From Piscinibacter sp. (GTDB lineage: Bacteria > Pseudomonadota > Gammaproteobacteria > Burkholderiales > Burkholderiaceae_C), in contig JADJJI010000002.1 in the NCBI GenBank assembly GCA_016706565.1, forward strand, positions 1 through 37,889: a stretch of DNA of 37,889 nucleotides, read 5' to 3'. The translations under genes and the position numbers were made by a program. Each line of letters starts with the position of its first letter. The stretch's first letter is position 1. Positions 20,318 through 28,655 of the stretch are shown piece by piece. The notes beneath the pieces were generated by a model. That model did not search any database. It saw only the letters and a list, made by a program, of their open reading frames with translations, and was not told the origin of the DNA.

Positions 20318-21244
20318 GTGCTGCGTCTCACGGTCGACGAAGGCTCGCAAGGCCAGCGGCTGGACAACTTCCTGATCCGGCTGCTCAAGGGTGTGCCCAA
20401 GACGCACGTCTACCGGGTCATCCGCTCGGGCGAGGTGCGTGTCAACAAGGGCCGCGCCGCCGCCGACACCCGGCTTGAAATCGGCGACGCGGTGCGCGTG
20501 CCGCCGGTGCGCGTGGCCGACCGATCGGCCGCGCCGCCGGCGCCGGCGCGCGAGTTCCCTGTCGTCTTTGAAGACGAGCACCTGATCGCCGTCGACAAGC
20601 CCGCCGGCGTGGCCGTGCATGGCGGCAGCGGCGTGAGCTTCGGCGTCATCGAGCAGTTGCGCCAGGCGCGACCGGCGGCGAAGTTCCTCGAACTCGTGCA
20701 CCGGCTCGACAAGGAGACCTCGGGCCTGCTGCTGATCGCCAAGAAGCGCTCCGCCCTGGTGGCGTTGCAGGACCAGCTGCGCGAGCGCGAGACGGGCAAG
20801 ACCTACGCGGCACTGGTTATCGGCGCCTGGCCCGCGAGCAGGAAGGTCATCGACGTGCCGCTGCACAAGTTCCTCACCGGCGAGGGCGAGCGCCGCGTGC
20901 GTGCCGTCGAGCCCGGCCACGACGAGGCCAAGCGCTCGATCACGCTGGTCAAGGTGGCGCAGCGCTACCGTGACTTCACGCTGCTGGACGTGACCATCAA
21001 GACCGGCCGCACCCACCAGATCCGCGTGCACCTGACGCACGAGGGCCACCCCATCGTCGGTGACGCCAAGTACGGCGACTTCGCGCTCAACAAGTCGCTC
21101 TCGCGCGGCGCGGCCCATTTCGAGCGCATGTTCCTGCACGCCCGGCGGCTGCGTTTCCAGCATCCCGCCAGCGGCGAGGTGATCGAGCTCGAAACGCCCC
21201 TGCCGGCAGAATGCGTGGCTTTCCTCGCCACACTCTCGACATGA
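20318..21244 (+). CDS. rluC: 23S rRNA pseudouridine synthase, RluC family
   Basis: Makes pseudouridines in 23S rRNA (positions 955, 2504 and 2580 in E. coli). The first in-frame start after the upstream TAG at 20270 is GTG 20318, reading LRLTVDEGSQGQRLDNFLIR; it has no clear ribosome binding site. The S4-like domain (VIRSGEVRVNKGRAAADTRL) is followed by the catalytic domain with the Asp in ELVHRLDKETSGLLLIAKKR (near 20693) and GRTHQIRVHLTHEGHPIVGD (near 21004). 308 residues, intact. The stop TGA 21242-21244 overlaps the next gene's ATG. Divergence from rne is a conserved arrangement in proteobacteria and supports RluC over RluD. Confidence 0.93.
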   Translation: MLRLTVDEGSQGQRLDNFLIRLLKGVPKTHVYRVIRSGEVRVNKGRAAADTRLEIGDAVRVPPVRVADRSAAPPAPAREFPVVFEDEHLIAVDKPAGVAVHGGSGVSFGVIEQLRQARPAAKFLELVHRLDKETSGLLLIAKKRSALVALQDQLRERETGKTYAALVIGAWPASRKVIDVPLHKFLTGEGERRVRAVEPGHDEAKRSITLVKVAQRYRDFTLLDVTIKTGRTHQIRVHLTHEGHPIVGDAKYGDFALNKSLSRGAAHFERMFLHARRLRFQHPASGEVIELETPLPAECVAFLATLST

Positions 21245-21883
21245 CACGACCGAGGCAGTTCGACCTGATCGCCTTCGACTGGGACGGCACGCTGTTCGAT
21301 TCCACCGCGCTGATCGCGCGCTGCATCCAGGCCGCCTGCGCCGACCTGGGCGTGCCGGTGCCCAGCGACAAGGACGCCAGCTACGTCATCGGCATGGGCC
21401 TGATCGAGGCCTTGCAGCACGCCGCGCCCGACCTGCCGCGCGAGCGCTACAAGGCGAGCTCGGCGAACGTTATCGCCACCATTACTTCGCGAAGCAGCAC
21501 GAGATCAGATGCTGCAGGCGCTGAAGGCGCGCAACCACTGGCTGGCGGTGGCCACCGGCAAGAGCCGCCGCGGCCTGGACGAAGCGCTGCAGACGGTGCA
21601 GCTGCACGGCCTGTTCGACGCCACCCGCACCGCCGACGAGACTGCGTCCAAGCCGGATCCACAGATGCTGCTCGAGCTGATGAGCGAGTTCGGCGTGGAG
21701 CCCGAGCGCACCTTGATGATCGGCGACACCACGCACGACCTGCAGCTCGCCGCCAACGCCGGCGCCGCGGCCATCGGCGTGAGCTACGGCGCGCATGCGC
21801 ACGAGAGTTTCGCCGGCTTCGACACGCGCCACGTGGCGCACTCCACCGCCGACCTGTACGACTGGCTGATGCGCCATGCCTGA
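21241..21883 (+). CDS. HAD-family phosphatase (phosphoglycolate phosphatase-like), internal indels
   Basis: HAD hydrolase that removes phosphate from a small metabolite; substrate unknown. ATG 21241 overlaps rluC by four bases. Motif I is FDWDGTLFDSTALI (near 21277), motif II VATGKSRRGL (near 21548), the lysine motif KPDPQMLLELM (near 21650) and motif IV TLMIGDTTHDLQLAANAG (near 21711). Between about 21455 and 21510 the sequence reads ERYRHHYFAKQHEI in a shifted frame and then jumps to LQALKARN, so roughly 20 bases appear to be missing there along with single-base errors. Total about 214 codons against a usual 220 or so. The next gene starts within its last codons. Confidence 0.85.
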
Positions 21884-22266
21884 GGCGATCGAGCGCGGTG
21901 AAGCGCAGCACCTGTGCGCCTCCGAGCAACTCGCCGAGCGGGGCGACGCACTGGTGTTCGACGTGCTGCAGTACCGCCAGCCGGCGCGTGCCTTCGCGCT
22001 GCGCTTCGATGGCCGCGTGGTCGCCTACCTGAACCGATGCGCGCACGTGCCCGCGGGAGATGGACTGGCAGCCCGGCCAGTTCCTCGACAGCGAGCGAGC
22101 CTTCATCCTGTGCTCGATCCACGGCGCGGCCTACGAGCCATCCAGCGGCCGCTGCGTCGCCGGCCCCTGTGGCCGTGGTCGCCTGGTCGTCATCGACGTC
22201 GAGGAACGTGACGGCCAGGTGTATTGGTATCCTTCCCGAGACACCCAACCCGCCTTTGCCGACTGA
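21876..22266 (+). CDS. Rieske [2Fe-2S] domain protein (one frameshift)
   Basis: Small Rieske ferredoxin-type electron carrier. ATG 21876 overlaps the phosphatase gene by eight bases. The cluster ligands are visible: C-x-H in LNRCAHVPA (near 22030-22056) and C-x2-H in FILCSIHGAAYEPSSGRCVA (near 22102-22160). One extra base near 22054 splits them into two frames; correction gives HVPAEMDWQPGQFLDSERAF. Ends DTQPAFAD, TGA 22264-22266, about 129 residues. A stand-alone Rieske protein in this spot (rluC-HAD-Rieske-S49 peptidase) is common in Burkholderiales, but its partner enzyme is not known. Confidence 0.88.
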
Positions 22267-22294
22267 GACGTCGGCGGGGGCCGAAAGCCTTCCC

Positions 22295-23326
22295 ATGAGC
22301 ACACCCGACGAACCCAGCAAGCAAGGGCGAGTGGAACCCGCCTTCGGCAGCGCGCCGCCGCCGGCATCCGCCCCGCCGTCCAGCGCCGCGGCACGCCCGG
22401 CGACGCTGGAGACCTCCGGCCTGGAGCAGGTCGCACGCGACTTCCTGCGCGAGCGGCGCAGCGAACGCCGCTGGCGCGTCTTCTTCCGCTTGGCCTGGCT
22501 GCTGCTGCTCTTCTTCATCGTGTCGCTGACCTTCTCGTCGCGCATGGGCCCGACGGCGCCGAGCACGCCGCATACGGCCCTGGTCGAGGTGCGCGGCGAG
22601 ATCGCCGCCGACACCGAGGCCAGCGCCGAGAACCTCGTCGCGGCACTGAAGTCGGCCTTCGAGGACGCCGGCGCGCAGGCGGTGGTGCTGCGCATCAACT
22701 CGCCCGGCGGCAGCCCGGTGCAGGCCGGCATCGTCAACGACGAGATCCGCCGCCTCAAGGCGCTGCACAAGAAGCCGGTCTATGCGGTGGTCGAGGAGAT
22801 GTGTGCCTCGGGCGCCTACTACATCGCGGTGGCCGCCGACGAGATCTACGTCGACAAGGCCAGCCTGGTGGGCAGCATCGGCGTGCTGATGGACGGCTTC
22901 GGCTTCACCGGCACGATGGAAAAGCTCGGCGTCGAGCGCCGCCTGCTCACTGCCGGCGCGAACAAGGGCATGCTCGACCCGTTCTCGCCGCAGAACGAGC
23001 AGCACCGCGCCTTCGCCAAGGCGATGATCGACCAGATCCACCAGCAGTTCATCGCCGTGGTCAAGCAGGGCCGCGGCAAGCGCCTGAAGGAGACGCCGGA
23101 CACCTTCTCGGGCCTGTTCTGGAACGGCGAGGAGGCCATCAAGCTCGGCCTGGCCGACAAGACCGGCAACCTCGACTTCGTGGCGCGCGAGGTGATCCGC
23201 GCCGAAGAGGTGATCGACTACACGCCCAAGGAGAACGTGGCCGAGCGGCTGGCCAAGCGTTTCGGCGCGTCGATCGGCAGCGGCGCCGTGCGTGCGCTGC
23301 GCGAGATGGCACCGCCGCTGCGCTGA
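22295..23326 (+). CDS. sppA: S49 family signal peptide peptidase
   Basis: Membrane-anchored serine protease that degrades cleaved signal peptides. ATG 22295 gives MSTPDEPSKQGRVEPAFGSA; a Pro/Ala-rich cytoplasmic part is followed by one transmembrane segment (RLAWLLLLFFIVSLTF, residues about 65-82). The catalytic domain includes VLRINSPGGSPVQAG (near 22687), the nucleophile Ser in VEEMCASGAYYIAVAADEIY (near 22790-22850), VGSIGVLMDGFGF (near 22867) and the general-base Lys in TAGANKGMLDPFSPQ (near 22951-22995). 343 residues, the short single-domain form, uninterrupted. It ends in a hairpin shared with the convergent cupin gene. Confidence 0.93.
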   Translation: MSTPDEPSKQGRVEPAFGSAPPPASAPPSSAAARPATLETSGLEQVARDFLRERRSERRWRVFFRLAWLLLLFFIVSLTFSSRMGPTAPSTPHTALVEVRGEIAADTEASAENLVAALKSAFEDAGAQAVVLRINSPGGSPVQAGIVNDEIRRLKALHKKPVYAVVEEMCASGAYYIAVAADEIYVDKASLVGSIGVLMDGFGFTGTMEKLGVERRLLTAGANKGMLDPFSPQNEQHRAFAKAMIDQIHQQFIAVVKQGRGKRLKETPDTFSGLFWNGEEAIKLGLADKTGNLDFVAREVIRAEEVIDYTPKENVAERLAKRFGASIGSGAVRALREMAPPLR

Positions 23327-23332
23327 ACGAGT

Positions 23333-23356
23333 GGCGGGCCCTGTCTAGGGCTCGCC
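23333..23356 (+). terminator. hairpin after sppA, overlapping the cupin stop
   Basis: GGCGGGCCCT (23333-23342), loop GTCT, AGGGCTCGCC (23347-23356): ten pairs on the plus-strand RNA, nine Watson-Crick and one G-U. On the minus strand the G-U becomes an A-C mismatch, so it fits sppA transcription best. It covers the cupin stop codon (23345-23347). No U-run is present. Confidence 0.5.
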
Positions 23357-23826
23357 CTCCCAGTAGTCCAGGCTGTCGGCCGGCCGCTGGATGATGCGCA
23401 GGCCGCGCGTGTAGCCGGCCACCTTGCCCGAATCCGGGTACTCGCACAGCTCCGGACGCTCCTGCGTGCTGATGCTCAGGTAGCGCATCGGCGCGGCCGA
23501 GGTGTTGATGAACTGGTGCGGGTACTGTGGGCCGGGCGGGATGAACACCACGTCGCCGGCGCGCACCGGCACCATTTCGCCAGCCACGCGCAGCGTTCCT
23601 TCGCCCTCGAGGATCACGAACATCTCCTCCTGCGCGTGGTGGAAGTGGTACGGGCAGCTGCGCTTGCCCGGCGCGAGGATGTCGAAGCCGGCCCCGAGTT
23701 TCACCGCCGCCGTGCCGTCGGAGACGCCGCCGCACAGCGTGTCGTACAGCGGCTCGCGCTGCTGCCGCTCGAGCGTCACGTCAGCCAGGTTGCGCACCAG
23801 GGTGGCGCGCAGTTCGGCGGCCCGGC

Positions 23827-23830
<4 letters not shown>
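23345..23830 (-). CDS. cupin-domain protein (COG3837-like) coupled to ureG
   Basis: A 161-residue single cupin. Its GTG start (23830-23828) overlaps the ureG stop in a GTGA, so it is the last gene of the ureG transcript. Cupin motif 1 is visible as [19 protein letters not shown] (H-x-H-x4-E, metal ligands) and motif 2 as [18 protein letters not shown] with the last His ligand. The C-terminus LDYWEGEP resembles uncharacterised COG3837 cupins. Function unknown; it could bind a metal or small molecule. Coupling with ureG raises, but does not show, a link to nickel or urease. In the sequence as given a frame error makes ureG appear fused to it; the motifs show two proteins. Confidence 0.85.
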
Positions 23831-24469
<639 letters not shown>

Positions 24470-24503
24470 GGCGCCGATGATAGGCGCCGCAAGCCGCGCC
24501 TGC

Positions 24504-25383
24504 TCATGCGGAAATGCCGACCTGCAGGGTGGCGGCGTAGCCGTTCGTCACGTCGCCGGTGACGGTGGCCAACTGGTACGCTGCGCTGTCGTTGGAGAAC
24601 ACGTTGTCGCTGGCCAGCGAGATCGCGGCGAAGTTGTTGACGCTGGTGCTGTAGCCGCTGGCCGTGCCGTAGACCTGGTTGCAGGCCGCCGCCGGCAGGG
24701 CCAGCTGCGAGGTCTTCACGTCGTTGTTGCCGCTGGTGGCGCTGGCCAGGCTGGGGTAGATCTCGAAGTGAATGTGCGGCCATCGTCCGCTGTAGCAGCC
24801 GGGGAAGATGGTCGTGAACGTCACCTGGCCGTTGCTGTCGCTGACCTGCACGCCGCCCAGGTAGTTTTCGTCGAGTACGCTGCTCGAGTAGAGGCGAGTA
24901 GTTGCCATCGCGCGTGCAGTGCCACAGGTACACCGCATAGCCGGCCAGGCTGGCGCAACTCGCGCTGGTGTTCACCAGCGTCAGCGTCACCGTCATCGGC
25001 ACGCCGGCAGCGGTGCCGCTGGCGCCGGCCACGCTGGTGCGGATGTCGCTGCGCACGATGCCCGACAGCGTCAGCGCATTGACGATGCCGCTGCTGTTGG
25101 TGTTGGTGCCGTCGCCGGGGTAGGGCCCGGCCGTCTCGCTCGGGATGACCGAGCAGTTGCCCGACGAGGAGGAGCCGCCGGTGGATCCGCTCGAATCGCC
25201 GCCTGTCGTCGTCGTGCCGGCGTCGCTGCCGCCACCGCCGCAGGCGGCCAGCAGGCCCAGCGGCGCGCTGCCGGCCGCCGCCAGCCAGAGCAGGGCGCGT
25301 CGGCGCTCGGCCGCGCGGCGGTTCATCGTGTCGAGGTCATGGCGCAGGCCGTGGTCGTGCATGGTGTCGTTCCGTGTGGTCAT
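24504..25383 (-). CDS. exported intradiol ring-cleavage dioxygenase-like lipoprotein (one frameshift)
   Basis: Resembles the intradiol dioxygenase family (catechol or protocatechuate cleavage, non-haem iron). Likely start is ATG 25383 ([20 protein letters not shown]), with alternatives at 25362 and 25326. An Arg-rich n-region ([14 protein letters not shown]) and lipobox LLAAC suggest an exported lipoprotein, possibly by the Tat route; a Gly/Ser/Thr linker follows. The core has [29 protein letters not shown], then after a frame break near 24890 [18 protein letters not shown] and [20 protein letters not shown] with the paired iron-ligand His residues. About 293 codons. Secreted family members often act on unknown substrates, so aromatic cleavage is not proven. 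It sits 34 bases before ureG and 68 after the sensor kinase. Confidence 0.8.
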
Positions 25384-25391
25384 GCAACGGA

Positions 25392-25418
25392 TGTTCGCCG
25401 CGCGCTGTTTCGCGAACA
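25392..25418. promoter_or_regulatory. inverted repeat before the dioxygenase-like gene
   Basis: TGTTCGC (25392-25398) and GCGAACA (25412-25418) form a perfect seven-base inverted repeat with a 13-base spacer, nine bases upstream of the dioxygenase start on the minus strand. A ten-base palindrome TCGGCGCCGA lies at 25432-25441. It could be an operator for the adjacent regulator or an mRNA hairpin between cistrons; the sequence alone cannot decide. Confidence 0.35.
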
Positions 25419-25451
25419 CTGACGCCGGGTATCGGCGCCGACACAATCGTT

Positions 25452-26591
25452 TCAGGCGGCCGGCAGATGCAGCGTGGCGCGCAGCCCGCCCGCCGGGCGA
25501 TTCGCCAGGGTGAGGCGGCCGCCGTCGCGCTCGGCCAGGTCGCGGGCGATCGCCAGGCCCAGCCCGTGCCCGGTGCGCTCGTGCGTGCCCGTCAGGCGAA
25601 CCCAGGGCTCGAAGACCTGCTCCAGCCGGTCCGCCGGGATGCCCGGCCCGTCGTCGTCGACGGTGACTTCCACCATGTTGCCGCTGCGCGCCAGCCCGAT
25701 GCGGGCGCGTTCGCCGTAGCGCAGCGCATTGCCCACCAGGTTGCCGACGACGCGGCGCACCGCCGCGGGGTGGGCCCGCGCCCGCATGGCACCGGCATCG
25801 CCTGCCAGCACCACGTCGTGTCCTTGTTCGGCGAGGTCGTCCGCCACGGCCTGCAGCAACGAGGCCATGTCCACCGGCGCCGAGGGTTGCGCGTCGCGTT
25901 GCTCGCGCAGTACCGCCAACGTCATGTCGATCATCTCGTCCATCTCGCGCACGTCGTTGGCAGCCGATTGCGCGGCGGCGTCCGGAAGTTGCTCGAGGCG
26001 CAGACGAAGCCGCGTCAGCGGCGTGCGCAGGTCGTGCGACAGCGCCGCCATGTGCAGGCCGCGGGCGTCGAACTGCTCCTGCAGGCGGGTCGCCATGCCG
26101 TTGAACACCTGGGCGGCCTCGCGCACCTCGCGCGTGCCGCGCGTCACGTCGAGCACCGGGGCCGCCTTGCCGCGGCCGAATCCGCGCGACAACTCGCCGG
26201 CCGCGCGCGACAGGCGCCGCATCGGGCTGGCCAGCCAGCGTGCGCCGAGTGCGGCGCCCAAGGCGATGACGATCATGCGCAGCGCGTAGTCGGCCCACAG
26301 CGCGCCGCGAGGCAGCGCCAGCGAGTCCGCCGGACCGCCCGCCCCCGGCGGCCCGCCTGCTGGAGGCCGCCCGCCGCGCTCGACCTCGTCGGCCGTGAAC
26401 GGATTGCCCGGCGGCAGCGAGGGCAATGTGGGCCACTGCGCGGCGCCCGGGTGACCACCTTGCGGAGCCGGCCCGCGCGGCCCGGCCATCGGGCCCACGG
26501 CCAGGAAGGCGACCCCGTGGCTGAGCACCAGCGTCACCCACATCAGCACGAACAGGCGCAGGAACAGCGTGTCGAATCGGCGCCAGTTCAT
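25452..26591 (-). CDS. two-component sensor histidine kinase, EnvZ-like
   Basis: Inner-membrane sensor that phosphorylates the response regulator encoded just upstream. ATG 26591 (MNWRRFDTLFLRLFVLMWVT) overlaps the regulator stop by four bases. Order: membrane segment 1 (residues about 9-30), a short periplasmic part unusually rich in Pro and Gly (PRGPAPQGGHPGAAQ, GGRPPAGGPPGAGGPA), membrane segment 2 (LRMIVIALGAALGARWL), HAMP, phospho-acceptor His near residue 187 in MAALSHDLRTPLTRLRL, N box VVGNLVGNALRYGE, G1 DDDGPGIPADRLEQVF and G2 RTGHGLGLAIARDLAERDGG. 379 residues, intact. The small sensor region has no domain I recognise. The signal is unknown; neighbours suggest an aromatic or urea-linked cue. 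Confidence 0.93.
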   Translation of the reverse strand: MNWRRFDTLFLRLFVLMWVTLVLSHGVAFLAVGPMAGPRGPAPQGGHPGAAQWPTLPSLPPGNPFTADEVERGGRPPAGGPPGAGGPADSLALPRGALWADYALRMIVIALGAALGARWLASPMRRLSRAAGELSRGFGRGKAAPVLDVTRGTREVREAAQVFNGMATRLQEQFDARGLHMAALSHDLRTPLTRLRLRLEQLPDAAAQSAANDVREMDEMIDMTLAVLREQRDAQPSAPVDMASLLQAVADDLAEQGHDVVLAGDAGAMRARAHPAAVRRVVGNLVGNALRYGERARIGLARSGNMVEVTVDDDGPGIPADRLEQVFEPWVRLTGTHERTGHGLGLAIARDLAERDGGRLTLANRPAGGLRATLHLPAA

Positions 26592-27292
26592 GTGTCCACC
26601 TTCACGTCGAAGAGATAGCCCTCGCCGCGCAGCGTGCGGATCAGCGGCTGGCCGCTGCGCGCCTCGCCGAGCTTGGCGCGCAGCCGCGAGACGGCGAGGT
26701 CGACGCTGCGCCCGCCCACTTCTGCGTCGCCGCTGCGCGTGAGCTCGATGAGTCGATCGCGCGCCAGCACCTTGCCGGCGTGATCCACGAAGGCCGACAG
26801 CAGCCGGAACTCCGCGGCGGACAGTGCCAGCACCGTGCCGTCGCCCTCGCGCAGTTCGCGGCGCAGGCGGTCGAAGATCCAACCTTCGAAGCGCACGTCC
26901 GCCGCCGACGCGGTCGGCAGGGCGGCCGCGGCACCCCGCCGCAGCACGGCCTTGATGCGCGCCACCAGCTCGCGCGGCTCGAAGGGCTTGGGCAGGTAAT
27001 CGTCGGCGCCGAGTTCGAGGCCGAGCACGCGCGACATCGGGTCGCCCTGCGCGGTGAGCATGATCACCGGCAGCGCCGGGCGCGTCTGCTTGACCCACTG
27101 GCACAGCGCCAGGCCGTCCTCATCGGGCAGCATCAGGTCGAGCAGCAGCAGGTCGGGCGTCGAGGCGGCCAGCGCGCGGCGCAGCGTACGGCCGTCGGGC
27201 ACGGCTTGCACGGTGAAGCCGAAGCCCTTCAGGTAGCCCAGCAGCAGATGGCGGATCTCGGGGTCGTCATCGACGAGCAGGCAGTGCGTCAT
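26588..27292 (-). CDS. OmpR-family response regulator
   Basis: DNA-binding partner of the adjacent kinase. ATG 27292 gives MTHCLLVDDDPEIRHLLLGY; the phosphorylated Asp is in LLLLDLMLPDEDGLALC (residue about 55), the conserved Thr in PVIMLTAQGDP and Lys in DDYLPKPFEPRELVARIKAV. The C-terminal winged helix reads LSAAEFRLLSAFVDHAGKVL and SVDLAVSRLRAKLGEA, ending IRTLRGEGYLFDVKVDT. 234 residues, intact. It starts only 14 bases after the ureF stop, so it is probably cotranscribed with ureE-ureF. Its targets are unknown; the inverted repeat at 25392-25418 is one place to look. Confidence 0.95.
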   Translation of the reverse strand: MTHCLLVDDDPEIRHLLLGYLKGFGFTVQAVPDGRTLRRALAASTPDLLLLDLMLPDEDGLALCQWVKQTRPALPVIMLTAQGDPMSRVLGLELGADDYLPKPFEPRELVARIKAVLRRGAAAALPTASAADVRFEGWIFDRLRRELREGDGTVLALSAAEFRLLSAFVDHAGKVLARDRLIELTRSGDAEVGGRSVDLAVSRLRAKLGEARSGQPLIRTLRGEGYLFDVKVDT

Positions 27293-27306
27293 GGACGGCG
27301 TTGCGC

Positions 27307-28017
27307 TCAGGAGCGGAACAGGCGCGAGTACTGCGTCTCGTGCTGCGACGACAGGATGGCCAGCATCGGCGAGAAGGCCTGCCGTTCGCTGTCGGCCAGG
27401 CGTTCGGCCTGCTCGGCCGCGGCGGGAATGGCAGCGACCAGCGCGGCGAGGATGCGCTGCCCCGCGCTCTGGCCCAGCGGCACCGACTTCAGCGCCGCCT
27501 GCACCATGTTCTCCGCCCAGCCGAAGGCGAAGCTGAGCAGCGCCTCGCGCAGCGGTGCACCGGTCTGCGCGGCGGCCAGCGCGAAGGCCACCGGCCAGGT
27601 GGGCGCCGGCGGAAACGCGGCGAGCACTGCCACGCGCTCGTCGGCCACGCCGCGGTTCTTCAGCCACTCGACGAGCGAGCGGCCCATCTGCTCGGCCTGC
27701 GCGCGCAGTTCGCGCGTCTCGCGCGTGGCCAGCACCCAGTCATTGAGCTCGCGCAGATGGGTGGCGTCGCCGCGCTGCCAGGCGCCGAAGGCCTTGGCGA
27801 CCACGGCGAGCTCGCTGCGCGCCAGGCCGAGCTGCAACTGGTCGCACAACCAGCGCGCGGCGTCGGCTTCATTGACGACATGGCCCGACTCGACCGCGGC
27901 CTCCAGTGCCTCGGAGTAGCTGAAGCCGCCCACCGGCAGGGCGGGCGACGCCAGCCACATCAGCTGCAGCAGCGCGCCCGGGGCGAGGGTCGGTGCGGCG
28001 GTACGGACGCGCGGCAC
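27307..28017 (-). CDS. ureF: urease accessory protein UreF
   Basis: Helical accessory protein that, with UreD and UreG, activates urease and gates GTP hydrolysis. The start is a GTG at 28017 ([20 protein letters not shown]), since no ATG precedes [20 protein letters not shown], the conserved UreF N-terminal motif. Other family pieces are [43 protein letters not shown] and the C-terminal [17 protein letters not shown]. 236 residues, intact. ureE ends six bases before the start codon, so the pair is coupled. Confidence 0.95.
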   Translation of the reverse strand: MPRVRTAAPTLAPGALLQLMWLASPALPVGGFSYSEALEAAVESGHVVNEADAARWLCDQLQLGLARSELAVVAKAFGAWQRGDATHLRELNDWVLATRETRELRAQAEQMGRSLVEWLKNRGVADERVAVLAAFPPAPTWPVAFALAAAQTGAPLREALLSFAFGWAENMVQAALKSVPLGQSAGQRILAALVAAIPAAAEQAERLADSERQAFSPMLAILSSQHETQYSRLFRS

Positions 28018-28023
28018 GTCGAT

Positions 28024-28638
28024 TCAGTGATCGTGACCGTGGCCGTGGCCGTGGCCGTGATCGTGGCCATGCCCATGCCCGTGACCTTCGCCGTGCTCGT
28101 GCGCATGGTCGTGGCCATGGTCATGCGCATGTCCCGCAGCGTGGCCATGATCGTGAGCCTTCTCGTGCGCATGGGCATGTGCGCCCGGCGCGTAGGCACC
28201 CGACTCCGGCTCGAAGGGTTCCTGCACTTCCTTCACGATCATGTGCATCTGGTTCAGCAGCTCGGCCAACACGTGGTCGGGCTCCAGCTTCAGGTGGTCG
28301 GGCTTGAGCTCCAGCTGCACGTGGCGGTTGCCCAGGTGGTAGGCGGCGCGCAGCAGGTCGTAGGGGCTGCCGTGCTGGCTGCAGTGCGTCACGCGCAGCA
28401 CCGGCTGCGGCGCGGCCAGCACGCGCACCAGCGAGCCGTCTTCGGCCACCAGCACGTCGCCGCCGCGCACCACCTGGCCACGTGGCAGGAAGACGCCCAG
28501 CACGCGGCCCGTCGAGTCGGTGGCGTCGAAGCGGCTCTTCTGGCGCACGTCCCAGTCGAGCTCGACGGTGGCGGCGCGCTTGAGCAGCACGGCGGCGAGG
28601 CCGCGCCCGCCGGGGATGATCTTGTTGAGTGTCAGCAT
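28024..28638 (-). CDS. ureE: urease nickel metallochaperone UreE with a long His-rich tail
   Basis: Nickel-binding chaperone that hands Ni(II) to the UreG complex. ATG 28638 gives MLTLNKIIPGGRGLAAVLLK. The peptide-binding domain is followed by the metal-binding domain with PVLRVTHCSQHGSPYDLLRA and LGNRHVQLELKPDHL, which contains the dimer-interface His region. Residues about 154-204 are a tail with 23 His in 51 positions, mostly His-Gly, His-Asp and His-Ala pairs. 204 residues against about 150-160 for tail-less forms. Such tails store extra nickel in Klebsiella UreE. The gene lies 17 bases after the unknown secreted protein and 6 before ureF. Confidence 0.96.
   Translation of the reverse strand: MLTLNKIIPGGRGLAAVLLKRAATVELDWDVRQKSRFDATDSTGRVLGVFLPRGQVVRGGDVLVAEDGSLVRVLAAPQPVLRVTHCSQHGSPYDLLRAAYHLGNRHVQLELKPDHLKLEPDHVLAELLNQMHMIVKEVQEPFEPESGAYAPGAHAHAHEKAHDHGHAAGHAHDHGHDHAHEHGEGHGHGHGHDHGHGHGHGHDH
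28027..28179 (-). repeat. low-complexity repeat encoding the UreE His tail
   Basis: The plus strand shows runs of CGTGGC and CCATGC-type hexamers that encode His-Gly and His-Ala/Asp dipeptides on the minus strand. Such repeats can change length by slippage, so tail length may vary between strains; that is inference. Confidence 0.8.
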
Positions 28639-28655
28639 GCCGCGGATTGTGCCGC

